The notes: generated by a model from the letters alone, not told the origin. A stretch of DNA of 64,000 nucleotides from Levilactobacillus cerevisiae (GCF_003946245.1 NZ_RHNN01000005.1:62001-126000); one strand, 5' to 3'. Positions 15,427-23,491 are shown, counted from the stretch's first letter. Numbers and translations are program-made.

Positions 15427-16416
15427 TTGGCACAAAAATACTACGCGGTGCGCAAGGGCAAGAAGCCGGGCATCTACCGCACGTGGCCGGAAACACAAAA
15501 GCAAGTTAGCGGCTTTTCCGGCGCTGAATATAAGAGTTTTGCGACGGCTGCGGAGGCGGAGACCTTTATGCAAAGTGGGTCGGCTAAGGCCAGCAAGCGG
15601 CACGCGACTGCCAGCAAAGCAGCCACAGCTAAACGGCCCTCAGCGACCGTCTCAGCCACGATTACGGTCTATACCGATGGTGGTTCCAGAAATACGGGCA
15701 ACGTCGCTGGCGGCCACGTGAGAGACGCTGACAAGGCGGCTTGGGCCTACCGCATCGAGTTGCCGGACACCATCGAGACGGGTTCCGCCGGTGAATTTGG
15801 TGCGACCAATAATCGGATGGAGATCATGGCCTTTCGCAACGCGCTGCAGAAACTAGTTGATCTGGGGCAAAACCACGAAAGCATTCTGTTTGTGCTGGAT
15901 TCACAGTACGTGCTAAATGCCGTCAACAAGGGATGGCTCGCAGGCTGGAAACGACGCGGGTGGAAACGCAGTGCCGGTCCCTTAGTCAATGCGGAGCTCT
16001 GGCAGGACGTTGATCGCCTGTTGCCGCAATTTAACCAGCTAGACTATCAATGGACCAAGGGTCACGCGACCAATCAAGGCAACGTGTTCGTCGACCATTT
16101 GTTAAATGAAACCATGGACGGAATGAGTCGTGCAGGGAAGGGCGCAACCACGACCCACCGCACACAACCGGCCACGAAGGCAACGACAACTAAAGCAACG
16201 ACGAAGACGCAACCAACAGCGCAGGCGCAACCAGCAACGAAAATTGCAAGAACCACGAAGACTGCAGTGACGGCCCAGCCAGCGGTAAAGTCCCAACCAG
16301 TGATCAAGCCTGCTACGAAGCGGCCAACAACGTCCGCTCAGAAACACCAGACGGCGGAACAATCCGTGGCGGACATCGCCGAAAGTCTTCGTCACCTACC
16401 GTTTGAAGATGATTAA
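15427..16416 (+). CDS. rnhA: Ribonuclease H1 with N-terminal hybrid-binding domain and long low-complexity tail
   Basis: Degrades the RNA strand of RNA-DNA hybrids. Start TTG 15427 follows AAGTGGGGA. The first ~50 residues are the RNase H1 N-terminal (Cauli_VI-type) hybrid-binding domain: KYYAVRKGKKPGIYRTW...GFSGAEYKSF. The RNase H fold spans ~75-225 with the acidic catalytic set: Asp in YTDGGS, Glu in NRMEIMA, Asp in VLDSQYV and Asp in VFVDHLL. The final ~100 residues are almost pure Thr/Lys/Ala/Gln/Pro (TTK, AQP and similar repeats) ending in an acidic LPFEDD. Such a tail is not part of the family and is probably disordered. Confidence 0.92.
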   Translation: MAQKYYAVRKGKKPGIYRTWPETQKQVSGFSGAEYKSFATAAEAETFMQSGSAKASKRHATASKAATAKRPSATVSATITVYTDGGSRNTGNVAGGHVRDADKAAWAYRIELPDTIETGSAGEFGATNNRMEIMAFRNALQKLVDLGQNHESILFVLDSQYVLNAVNKGWLAGWKRRGWKRSAGPLVNAELWQDVDRLLPQFNQLDYQWTKGHATNQGNVFVDHLLNETMDGMSRAGKGATTTHRTQPATKATTTKATTKTQPTAQAQPATKIARTTKTAVTAQPAVKSQPVIKPATKRPTTSAQKHQTAEQSVADIAESLRHLPFEDD

Positions 16417-16533
16417 GGGTATAATGAAACCTAGAAAGATTGTGCGGGTTATCTAATTGGGGGAACTAGGACCCGAGAATTCAGGGACTAGCCTGAACTC
16501 ACAAAAAATTTAGTATTGAATGGGGTACCGACG

Positions 16534-17004
16534 ATGCAAGCAAAATTAATTCCATACTTGGAGTTTGAGAATGCCAAAGACGCCATCGCGTATTATCAGA
16601 GCGTATTTGGCGCAACCAACGCCACCAGAGTTAGTCCAACGGTGGCCGAGGCGGAGCGATTCGGCTTAGATCCAGCGGTCGATTTGGATAAAATGACCAT
16701 GCACGGCGGCTTTAAAATCATGGGCTTGGACATTCAATGTGCCGACGCGTTGATGGGGCAACCCACGTCGTCCACGTTGATTTCACTGATGTTGGCGGTC
16801 GATGAAGACGATAGTACCAGCGTTAAGGCGTTGGATGCGTTGTACCAGCGCTTGGTGAAGTCCGACGTTAAGGTGATCAGTCCGTTTGCCAAGCAGGCTT
16901 TGGGCGGTAAGATGGGGCAGATTGTGGATGCTTATGGGATCACTTGGATCCTCTGCGCGCAAGCCATGCCCGCCACACCAGCAGCCACCGAACCTGCAGA
17001 ATAA
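16534..17004 (+). CDS. VOC/glyoxalase-fold protein (PhnB-like)
   Basis: 156 residues from ATG 16534 (GGGG 8 nt upstream). Single VOC domain of the PhnB/YjdN type: LIPYLEFENAKDAIAYYQSVFGA at the start, a central beta-strand region with MTMHGGFKIMGLDIQ, and the C-terminal GGKMGQIVDAYGITWILC strand. PhnB-like proteins are small metalloenzyme-like or binding proteins of uncertain function. A stem-loop (TTCAGG/CCTGAA, ~16480-16497) lies in the leader. Two structured repeats follow. Confidence 0.83.
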   Translation: MQAKLIPYLEFENAKDAIAYYQSVFGATNATRVSPTVAEAERFGLDPAVDLDKMTMHGGFKIMGLDIQCADALMGQPTSSTLISLMLAVDEDDSTSVKALDALYQRLVKSDVKVISPFAKQALGGKMGQIVDAYGITWILCAQAMPATPAATEPAE

Positions 17005-17043
17005 CCTTCGCGCTCGGGTAAACTGGTCGTTGTCCGCGCCTCC

Positions 17044-17357
17044 GGGATGGTGAAAACTGGGCCGGAACGCTGTGGGCGGACGGTTGTCAATGACGTTGGC
17101 GAGACTGCCCGTTCCCGGCGGCGGGTTCAAGGTGCCCTGCTGTGGGGCCGGTTCCAGCCTGAGGAGCGGGCTTCCACCTCGACTTGAAACCTCACTGAAA
17201 CCCGTGAGTTTCCAAGGTCGTCCCATGGCCTAAGCTGAGGAAAACACTCAGTTAAAGCCATCGACACAGCTGGTCACCTTGACCCGCCTCTGGTCGCTCA
17301 GACTAGCGCCTCATTTTCTGCTGGCGGAGGAGTCGCGGGCCCAGTTTTCACCATCCC
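17044..17357 (+). repeat. Structured intergenic repeat, F orientation, interrupted by another copy (copy 6)
   Basis: Outer ends form a 20-bp stem, GGGATGGTGAAAACTGGGCC against GGGCCCAGTTTTCACCATCCC, and the left side keeps the family core GGAACGCTGTGGGCGGACG. The interior is displaced by a second complete element at 17121-17287. Confidence 0.75.
17121..17287 (+). repeat. Nested structured repeat, F orientation (copy 7)
   Basis: Closing stem GCGGGTTCAAGGTG/CACCTTGACCCGC and inner CTGTG/CACAG. Hairpins are AGCC...GGGCT, GAAACCTCAC/GTGAGTTTC and GGCCTAAGCTGAG/CTCAGTTAAAGCC. It lies wholly within copy 6. Confidence 0.8.
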
Positions 17358-17663
17358 TGCGGCTGACACTGGTTTAGCCCGTTGCGCGGTTATTCTGTGT
17401 TGGTCGCTGGCTTGGTGTGACGAGTTGGTTTTTAATTGGATATGATTGTTAACGAAGGTCGCAGAGTGAATTATTCCTTTGCGGCCTTTTTCCTGTCCAC
17501 CTGATTAACGTTGACCGCCAGCAAACTAGCGACCACCACCATAACCATCAGCTAAGCTCATCACCACCCTAAAGTTCGAGCACCCACAGAGAACGGACCC
17601 ACAACACCCTGCCTCTATGGGCCAAACCAGTGTCAAAAGTAGCACACAACATGTGGAGCCGGA

Positions 17664-17829
17664 GGCTGGCAGGGACTGAGTCCTGTGTCGGTGGTCTTGG
17701 ACCGAGTGGGGTGCTCGGCCCTAGAGCACGGGACGCCTTGTAGACGCCTGGTCTTGGCGGCTACAAGCGAGGGGCAAGACCGCCCTATGGCTTGCCCCGG
17801 TCCCCAGAGGACGGAAGTCCCTGCCAGCC
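17664..17829 (-). repeat. Structured intergenic repeat, R orientation (copy 8)
   Basis: Closing stem GGCTGGCAGGGACT/AGTCCCTGCCAGCC. Hairpins are TCTTGGACCGAG/CTCGGCCCTAGA, CTTGTAG.../...CTACAAG and GGGGCAAG/CTTGCCCC around ACCGCCCTATGG. It lies ~105 bp upstream of the acetyltransferase gene. Apart from the repeats, 17358-17663 shows only a short hairpin (GAAGGTCGCAG...TGCGGCCTTTTT, ~17453-17490). Confidence 0.85.
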
Positions 17830-17934
17830 GCAGGCGGAACGGTCCAGCTCTGCTTTTGACCTAACGTTCCGAACCGAACCCGACGCCCAAAGAGGCAGAG
17901 TGTTATCATGGGGGAAGAGGAGTGATTTGATACT

Positions 17935-18543
17935 ATGGCAACTGAACGGCAAAAAATGACGGCGGGACAACCCTACGAACAATTTGACAAGGAACTGATC
18001 GACCGACGCGTCCTGGCGCGGAAGACCTTGCAGGCGGCGAACCAACTGCCCGACAACCAAGAACGCAACGCGGCGTACAAGCAACTGATCAGTGACACCG
18101 GGGATGATTTCTTCGTCGAGGCCAGCTTCACGTTTGACTACGGCTGGAACATCCACATCGGTGACCACTTTTACGGCAACTACGACATGACGTTCCTGGA
18201 CACCTGTCCAATCACGATTGGACGGAACTGTTACTTCGGCCCGAACATCGGCCTCTACACCCCCGTGCACCCGTTGAACGCCATGGCCCGGACCCACGAC
18301 GTTGAAATGGGGGCGCCGATTACCATTGGCGATAACGCCTGGTTGGGCGGCCGGGTCACGATTCTTCCCGGAGTCACGTTGGGCAACAATGTCGTCGTTG
18401 GGGCGGGGTCCGTGGTGACCAAGTCCTTTGGCGATGACGTGGTGATTGCGGGGAACCCGGCACGGATCATCAAGGAAATTGATAACGGTGAAACTGGGAA
18501 TGCGCGGGCTTTGCAAGAATGGCCCGCTAAGCTGAAAAAGTAG
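17935..18543 (+). CDS. maa: Maltose/galactoside O-acetyltransferase family
   Basis: A 202-residue left-handed beta-helix (hexapeptide repeat) acetyltransferase of the Maa/LacA/NodL group, transferring acetyl from acetyl-CoA to a sugar hydroxyl. The N-terminal Mac domain (~1-60; KMTAGQPYEQFDKELIDRR) precedes hexapeptide coils. The catalytic His is in TPVHPLNA (~114), and the C-terminal coils WLGGRVTILPGVTLGNNVVVGAGSVV are regular. Thought to acetylate excess intracellular sugars. Preceded by GGAAGAGGAG. Monocistronic. Confidence 0.9.
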   Translation: MATERQKMTAGQPYEQFDKELIDRRVLARKTLQAANQLPDNQERNAAYKQLISDTGDDFFVEASFTFDYGWNIHIGDHFYGNYDMTFLDTCPITIGRNCYFGPNIGLYTPVHPLNAMARTHDVEMGAPITIGDNAWLGGRVTILPGVTLGNNVVVGAGSVVTKSFGDDVVIAGNPARIIKEIDNGETGNARALQEWPAKLKK

Positions 18544-18650
18544 TCTCGTTTTCAGGAAATCCTAAATTCTAATCAAATTCTTAGATTCCTAACGTGACGT
18601 GGCATGTAACCGGTTTATTTCCGGCAGAAAAAACTTATCATCCAGCAAGA

Positions 18651-18786
18651 TTTTACTAATTAACTCGACCGCGTATAATAGACTTTGGATATCGTTTTAA
18701 CAAGATTTTCGAAGGCAATTTGTATTCAACGGTAGCGCGCTGTACAGGTAGCTCGGATAACGACCCTGGAACCGCGCTTTTTTCGT
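18651..18786 (+). promoter_or_regulatory. Promoter and attenuator-like leader of BCCT gene
   Basis: TATAAT at 18674-18679 (weak -35 TTTTAC, 17-nt spacing) starts a ~170-nt leader. At 18733-18785 AGCGCG...CGCGCT with inner CAGG/CCTG is followed by TTTTTT, a premature terminator. The bases TGGAACCGCG just before the T-run resemble a T-box core, but no specifier stem fits in the ~45 nt upstream. A regulated leader is plausible; the ligand is unknown. Confidence 0.4.
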
Positions 18787-18853
18787 ACAATCTTATTGGA
18801 GCACCATCCGCTGGAAGCCTCGGCTTGCAGGAAACAAATGAGGAGGATTATTT

Positions 18854-20467
18854 ATTTTAGCGCGTAAAAATATTGATAAGTTAGTATTCGTACCAACCAT
18901 CGTTTTATTTATTCTCGCGTCATTGCTATTTATCTTAGGCGGCGGTCAATTACAGGCCACGCTCAGTTCCATTCTGAACTGGATTGATACTCGCATGTCA
19001 TGGGCTTATATGATGGTGTACGTAATCAACTTTTTATTTTTTATGTATTTAGCATTCGGCAAGTTTGGTAAGGTGAAATTGGGTGATCCCGAAGACAAGC
19101 CCCACTACAGCAACTTTCAGTGGGGGAGCATGGTCTTCGCGACGGCGATTGATGCCAGTATCTTGATGCTGTCGATCGTGGATCCGCTGCGTTACCTGCA
19201 GCACCCGGCGTTTGGCTTCAAGCCATTTTCTAGTAACGCTTACAGCGCCGCCCACATGTTGGGCCAGTTCAACTGGGGCCCCATGGCGTGGATGATGTTT
19301 GCGCCAGCCACGATTGCGATTGCGTACGTCCTGTACGTGAAGCACGCCAAGGTTCAACGGGTCAGCGCGGCGATTACCAGTTTGCAAGGCGACAGTCGGG
19401 GCAAGGTTATTGCCCGCCACGTCGTCGACTTCCTGGTCGTCTTCGGCATCATGGGCGGGATTGGCTCGTCCGTGGGGATGGAAATCCCAATCATTTCGAA
19501 AGTGCTGAGCCGACTGACGGGTGTTCAAGACAACTTAATGCTAAAAATTGAGCTCTTCATTATCCTGTTTATTCTATTTGCCGTCACGGTCTTCCACGGG
19601 TTAAACGGTGGGATCAACCGCTTGAGTTCCGCACATATCTGGACGGCTTTAGGATTGTTAGCCATTATTTTAATTATTGGACCAACGATTTATATCTTAA
19701 ATTCTGAAACAAATAGTATCGGGTTGATGGCCCAAAAGTTTATCGCCATGTCCACCAACACCTTGCCTAACGGTGGGGATAGTACCGCTCAGCAGGAAAC
19801 GATTTTCTACTGGGGCTGGTGGTTATCCTACATGCCAGTCATGGGACTGTTCATCGCCCGGATTTCCAAAGGTCGGACGATTCGTCAGGTCTTGGTCGGG
19901 ATGTTAACATACGGGGCCTTAGGGTGCATGAGTTTCTACGCCATCTTTGGGGGTTACTCCCTGTGGCTCCAACGGACTGGAGCCGTCAACTTGGTCCACA
20001 TCTTAAATACGCAAGGCCAAGCTGCCGTGGTTGCCACGGTGATTGCGACGTTGCCATTTAAGATGATTATCCTGGCGTTGTACTGTATCTCTTGCTTCAT
20101 CTTCCTGGCCACGACCATTTCGTCGTCAGCCTTCATCGTGTCATCCTTCACGAGTCTGCATTTGGATGATGGGCAAGAACCTAGTCGCTGGAACCGGATG
20201 ATCTGGGTCATCGTCTTCATCGTCTTCTCCTTTGGGATCGTGATGGTCGGGGGCTTCAAGACCGTGCAAACCGTGTCAACGATCGCCGGTTTCCCACTGA
20301 TGTTTGTCTGTTTGTTGCTGCTGCATTCCATTTGGCACATGCTGGCAGCCAAGCCAAAAGCGGTGCCCGTGGTCGTGCCACAGCCAGTCGTCATTCGGCG
20401 GATTACCGTCGAATTACCCCGTGCCGTTCGTGGACCAATGATTTTGTCACCGGACCACGCAAACTAA
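18854..20467 (+). CDS. BCCT-family glycine betaine/choline/carnitine transporter (ATT start)
   Basis: Secondary transporter of the betaine-choline-carnitine family, importing compatible solutes for osmoprotection. The reading frame is open from the AGGAGGA ribosome site, but its only standard start (TTG 18923) lacks a ribosome site and would delete most of the first membrane segment (KLVFVPTIVLFILASLLFILGG). The ATT at 18854 is 6 nt after AGGAGGA and restores it, so ATT is the likely start (537 residues). Twelve hydrophobic spans; the BCCT signature is recognisable as FYWGWWLSYMPVMGLFIARI followed by SKGRTIRQ. C-terminus is cytoplasmic, basic and short. Confidence 0.88.
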   Translation: MLARKNIDKLVFVPTIVLFILASLLFILGGGQLQATLSSILNWIDTRMSWAYMMVYVINFLFFMYLAFGKFGKVKLGDPEDKPHYSNFQWGSMVFATAIDASILMLSIVDPLRYLQHPAFGFKPFSSNAYSAAHMLGQFNWGPMAWMMFAPATIAIAYVLYVKHAKVQRVSAAITSLQGDSRGKVIARHVVDFLVVFGIMGGIGSSVGMEIPIISKVLSRLTGVQDNLMLKIELFIILFILFAVTVFHGLNGGINRLSSAHIWTALGLLAIILIIGPTIYILNSETNSIGLMAQKFIAMSTNTLPNGGDSTAQQETIFYWGWWLSYMPVMGLFIARISKGRTIRQVLVGMLTYGALGCMSFYAIFGGYSLWLQRTGAVNLVHILNTQGQAAVVATVIATLPFKMIILALYCISCFIFLATTISSSAFIVSSFTSLHLDDGQEPSRWNRMIWVIVFIVFSFGIVMVGGFKTVQTVSTIAGFPLMFVCLLLLHSIWHMLAAKPKAVPVVVPQPVVIRRITVELPRAVRGPMILSPDHAN

Positions 20468-20488
20468 TTTAAGTGAAAATGAATGTGA

Positions 20489-20519
20489 GGCTGGGACGAC
20501 TTGTCCTGGCCTTTTATTG
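20489..20519 (+). terminator. Terminator of BCCT gene
   Basis: AGGC-TG-GGAC...GTCC-TG-GCCT hairpin with TTTTATT downstream. Confidence 0.6.
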
Positions 20520-20609
20520 TTGTGACGAATATGTAAGGTTGAACATAAATTATCGACGTAATCCGCTACAGAGTAGGGAGACAACACTGAATATTTGCAA
20601 CGCTGTCTA

Positions 20610-20780
20610 AACCTGCCGGCTTACCGTTCGCCAAATTTAGGCTGGAACGCTGTGGGGAGGACGCCGGCAGCCTGTGAAGCGGTCTGCCGACTCGCTTCAA
20701 ACCGAGCCTGAGGACCGTCCCTCAGGCCGCAGGTGGTCTCCCCATAGCAGCCGGAATCTCTGGCAGCCGCAGGTGGCAAT
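20610..20780 (+). repeat. Chimeric structured repeat, F left half joined to R right half (copy 9)
   Basis: The left part (AAATTTAGGCTGGAACGCTG... to ~20700) matches the F copies at 7.6 and 24.4 kb. From ~20705 the sequence switches to R-type (GAGGACCGTCCCTCAGGCCG... CTGGCAGCCGCAGGTGG). Neither closing stem can form, so this is a recombined or deleted pair. Confidence 0.7.
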
Positions 20781-20943
20781 TTTTGACTGATTTTGTGGAT
20801 TGAATCTCTGTTAGCTGGGCCGTTCAGGTTCTTTTGGACTTTCGACCTTTAGTAAGTATAAAATGAAACGATTTAGCCCCAGCTGTATTCGTAAATATGA
20901 TACAATGGGGGCCGTATCATTCATTGGAGGGAATTAATTAATT

Positions 20944-21402
20944 ATGGCAGATGAAAGCAATGATCCGCTGTTTTTCAAACGTATTTTAATTACGATCGAT
21001 GAGGATGACCGGCCATCGACTAGTCGGGCGTTTCGGTTTGCAATGACCATGGCCAAAGATTACGGTGCACACCTGGGCATCGCGTCCGTGCTGGAAAGTA
21101 ATGACATCAGCATTTATGAGTCCTTGATGCCAGATAAACTAAATGAAAAGCGTGAGCACTTGCGCAGCGTGGTCCGGGACTACGCAAAGAAGGCTGAGGC
21201 GTTTGGCGTGGAAGAGGTTCGCGCCATTGTCGCAGAAGGCGGCGACGTGGACGACGTGATTTTACAAAAAATCGTGCCCGACTTCGAGCCAGACCTGATT
21301 GTGTCCGGTGCCGACGTAGACTTCGCCAGTCACGGTAAGCCCGGTGCCATCGGCTTGCGGTTGACGAAGAAGGCCGACGTTTCGGTGATTGTGATTCGTT
21401 AG
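20944..21402 (+). CDS. Universal stress protein UspA family
   Basis: A 152-residue single Usp domain. The N-terminus FKRILITIDEDDRPSTSRAFRFAM is typical, with Asp near residue 18. The ATP-binding-type C-terminal motif GxxGxxxxGSVS is degenerate here (SGADVDFASHGKPGAIGLRLTKKADVSVIVIR), so nucleotide binding is not assured. Proposed role: stress resilience under acid, starvation or oxidative conditions. Leader ~20907-20943 with TACAAT -10 candidate and GGAGGGAA ribosome site. Monocistronic. Confidence 0.9.
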   Translation: MADESNDPLFFKRILITIDEDDRPSTSRAFRFAMTMAKDYGAHLGIASVLESNDISIYESLMPDKLNEKREHLRSVVRDYAKKAEAFGVEEVRAIVAEGGDVDDVILQKIVPDFEPDLIVSGADVDFASHGKPGAIGLRLTKKADVSVIVIR

Positions 21403-21422
21403 AATTTTACTTGAGTTAAATT

Positions 21423-21456
21423 GAGAGGTTGGGATCTTGATGGACCTAACCTCTTT
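21423..21456 (+). terminator. Terminator of usp gene
   Basis: GAGAGGTTGGGATC...GACCTAACCTCTTTTC hairpin, ~20 nt after the stop. Confidence 0.75.
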
Positions 21457-21507
21457 TCATTTGGCAACGCGTAGTGGCGGGGCTAGACAAAGCATAACAA
21501 GAAAAAT

Positions 21508-21546
21508 TGACCCGAATCGCAACCGCGATTTCGAGTCAATTTTTAG
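21508..21546. terminator. Second strong hairpin downstream of usp
   Basis: AAAAATTGAC-CGAATCGC/GCGATTTCG-GTCAATTTTT, symmetrical A/T flanks, so it can act on either strand. No other feature seen in 21457-21700 besides a TATAAT box at 21602. Confidence 0.7.
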
Positions 21547-21724
21547 TTAAACAATCTAAATAGGGTTCTGTCGCGGCCGCTTAGTTTTACGGCAAATTGG
21601 TGTATAATTGACACATCTTATGGCACTGGTCATTGGCTGAAGCCGCAACGTTCCGGTGCATTTTCTACCAAGCCCGGCAACAAGGGCCAAAGCCAATTTC
21701 ACCAGCAAGAAAGGGGAAACGTCA

Positions 21725-22402
21725 ATGCCAACGCGTAAAATTCAAGGGTTTCTGTTCGACCTTCACGGCGTCATTGCCGATTCCTGGCAGTATCATTTGG
21801 CGTCCTGGCAGGCCATCGCGGCCGAACTCAGCATTCCGTGGACGCACAATTTAGCCGACGTCTTGCCCGGCATGAGTCGATTGGGCTCCCTGCAAACGAT
21901 TCTGGCCTCCGCCAACCGTCAGGGCGAATTCACACCCGCGCAAATGACCCAGATCACCGATCACGAAAACGACCTCTACCGGCAGTACGTGGCGGCAATG
22001 ACGCCAGCCAACCGCTTGCCAGGCGTGACGGATTTTCTCACCGAAATCGTTGCCGCCGGTTATCCACTGGCGTTGGCCTCCGCCTCAACCAATGCGCCCG
22101 CAGAAATCGCCCGCCTACAGCTGACGCAGTTCTTTACCCACATCGTGCCCGCCGGCAGCTTGAAGGCCAGTAAGCCCGCGCCCGACGTGTATTTAGCAGC
22201 CGCGAAGCTACTCAATTTACCAGCGACCAACTGTGTGGCCTTCGAGGATACCGTGACCGGCGTCCAGTCGGCCAAGCGGGCGGGGTGTCTGACCGTGGCC
22301 ATCAATGGCGATCCGCTACCCGGTGCCGACGTGCAATTTCACAGTACGCGCGAACTCAGTCTGTCAGGCGTGCTGCAGGCACTCGGTCAGCCAGACGCTT
22401 AA
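21725..22402 (+). CDS. pgmB: HAD-superfamily beta-phosphoglucomutase-like protein
   Basis: 225 residues, homologous along its length to lactococcal beta-PGM (interconverts beta-glucose 1- and 6-phosphate). Motif I is FDLHGVIADS: nucleophile Asp12 is present, but the second Asp (general acid/base two residues on) is His14. Motif II Ser in LASASTNAP, motif III Lys in SKPAPDVY and motif IV FEDTVTGVQSA are normal. The cap region (~20-90; YHLASWQAIAAEL) is as in beta-PGM. Either activity is altered or the substrate differs. ATG 21725 after AAAGGGG. Its last 47 bp overlap the converging DUF488 gene. Confidence 0.85.
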   Translation: MPTRKIQGFLFDLHGVIADSWQYHLASWQAIAAELSIPWTHNLADVLPGMSRLGSLQTILASANRQGEFTPAQMTQITDHENDLYRQYVAAMTPANRLPGVTDFLTEIVAAGYPLALASASTNAPAEIARLQLTQFFTHIVPAGSLKASKPAPDVYLAAAKLLNLPATNCVAFEDTVTGVQSAKRAGCLTVAINGDPLPGADVQFHSTRELSLSGVLQALGQPDA

Positions 22403-22748
22403 CCACCAATTCCTTTAAAACGACCGCTTGATTATGGGTCTCATCCTTGGCGCCGTACAGGAAAATGACGTCCTGGTCGGCCAATTGCGTTGCGACCAAG
22501 TCTAGAAAGGCGGGAAACGCTGCGTTGGCCGTCAGCTCCGCCAGGTATTTTTCCTTAAACGCCGGAAACTTTTCTGGCTCGTGGTTGAACCATTTGCGCA
22601 ACTCGGTTGAAGGGCCCATGTCTTTTTCCCAGGATGCCAACTGCGCGTTGACCTTGGAAATGCCCCGGGGCCAGAGTCGATCGACCAAGACGCGGTAGCC
22701 GCTTAAGTCTGCGGGCTTGGTATAAATTCGTTCCAGTTTAATTGCCAT
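22356..22748 (-). CDS. DUF488 family protein
   Basis: 130 residues from ATG 22748 (GGAG 8 nt upstream; an ATG at 22763 overlaps that site). Matches the DUF488 family: IYTKPADLSGYRVLVDRLWPRGISK (~8-32), then WFNHEPEKFPAFKEKYLAEL (~53-72) and the C-terminal VIFLYGAKDETHNQAVVLKE. Function is unknown; the family is widespread in bacteria and has conserved Arg, Trp, Asp and His residues that suggest an enzyme. The 3' end overlaps pgmB tail-to-tail by 47 bp. Confidence 0.88.
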   Translation of the reverse strand: MAIKLERIYTKPADLSGYRVLVDRLWPRGISKVNAQLASWEKDMGPSTELRKWFNHEPEKFPAFKEKYLAELTANAAFPAFLDLVATQLADQDVIFLYGAKDETHNQAVVLKELVVKRLADRVPAARLTD

Positions 22749-22801
22749 TTTGACCATCTCCATGGGTCAATTCTACCATAGCGAAAGGGAAGCGAGAGTC
22801 C

Positions 22802-23431
22802 ATGACGAACCCGTTAGCCGATTTCTTTACCGGGCGGCCCACTGCCCAGATTGCCCAAGAGTTGTTGGGGCACGAACTGATTTACCAAACACCCGCGGGG
22901 ACCATGAGCGGCTGGATTGTGGAGGCTGAAGCCTATCTCGGTGAGCAAGATACCGCGGCGCACGCCTTCAATGGCCGTTATACGGCCGCTAACGCCGCGT
23001 TGTATGATGCGCCGGGAACAATCTACATTTACATTCTGCGGGGCTACTACATGCTAGATGTGGCTACTCAGGCGGCGGGCACCCCGCAAGGAATCCTGAT
23101 TCGGGGCATCGAACCCCATCAGGGTCTGTCGTTGATGCAAGAACACCGGCCCAAGCCGGAACCAGAGGTCACCAACGGACCGGGAAAGCTGACGGCGGCG
23201 CTGGGATTACAGTCTAAGGACCTGAACCGCACGATGTTGGGCGCGCAGAATTTGACGATTACGCCGACCGTGACCCGTCAGCCCCGGGAGGTCGCAGCGA
23301 CGTCGCGGGTGGGTGTCAGTGACGGCAGTTGGCAGGACCGACCGTTACGTTACATTGTGGCTGGCAATCCGTTTGTTTCCGGCAGTCGCAAGCGTGATTG
23401 GGACCACGAAAATCATGGCTGGCAAGGCTAG
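22802..23431 (+). CDS. DNA-3-methyladenine glycosylase (AAG/Mpg family)
   Basis: Excises alkylated and deaminated purines (3-methyladenine, hypoxanthine) in base-excision repair. The 209-residue length is standard. Visible features: LARDLLG-like start (IAQELLGHELIY), the catalytic region GWIVEAEAYLGEQDTAAHAF (~37-56) with the base-activating Glu, APGTIYIYILRGYYMLDVAT (~70-89) and the DNA-contact loop NGPGKLTAALGL. C-terminus NPFVSGSRKRD is typical. Preceded by GGGAAGCGAGAG; the start codon is 54 bp from the divergent DUF488 start. Confidence 0.92.
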   Translation: MTNPLADFFTGRPTAQIAQELLGHELIYQTPAGTMSGWIVEAEAYLGEQDTAAHAFNGRYTAANAALYDAPGTIYIYILRGYYMLDVATQAAGTPQGILIRGIEPHQGLSLMQEHRPKPEPEVTNGPGKLTAALGLQSKDLNRTMLGAQNLTITPTVTRQPREVAATSRVGVSDGSWQDRPLRYIVAGNPFVSGSRKRDWDHENHGWQG

Positions 23432-23451
23432 GCGTTCGGACTAATTGTTGT

Positions 23452-23457
23452 TATAAT
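23452..23457 (+). promoter_or_regulatory. -10 element of the Rgg-type regulator gene
   Basis: Consensus TATAAT 35 bp upstream of the ATG; the -35 is weak, suggesting an activated or low-level promoter. It lies directly after the glycosylase stop codon. Confidence 0.45.
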
Positions 23458-23491
23458 GAGTCCATAACGTTTTAAGGGATGGCATAAATTT

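Noticed and set aside
18733-18786. T-box riboswitch before the BCCT gene
   Set aside because: TGGAACCGCG resembles the T-box core, but the leader is far too short for stem I and a specifier loop, and the regulated gene is an osmolyte transporter.
18923-20467. TTG at 18923 as the start of the BCCT transporter
   Set aside because: It has no ribosome site and would remove most of the first membrane span, whereas the upstream frame is open with AGGAGGA ideally spaced.
20600-20943. Lacto-usp RNA motif upstream of the universal stress gene
   Set aside because: The structured sequence here is a chimeric copy of the dispersed repeat family that also occurs beside unrelated genes, so it is not usp-specific.
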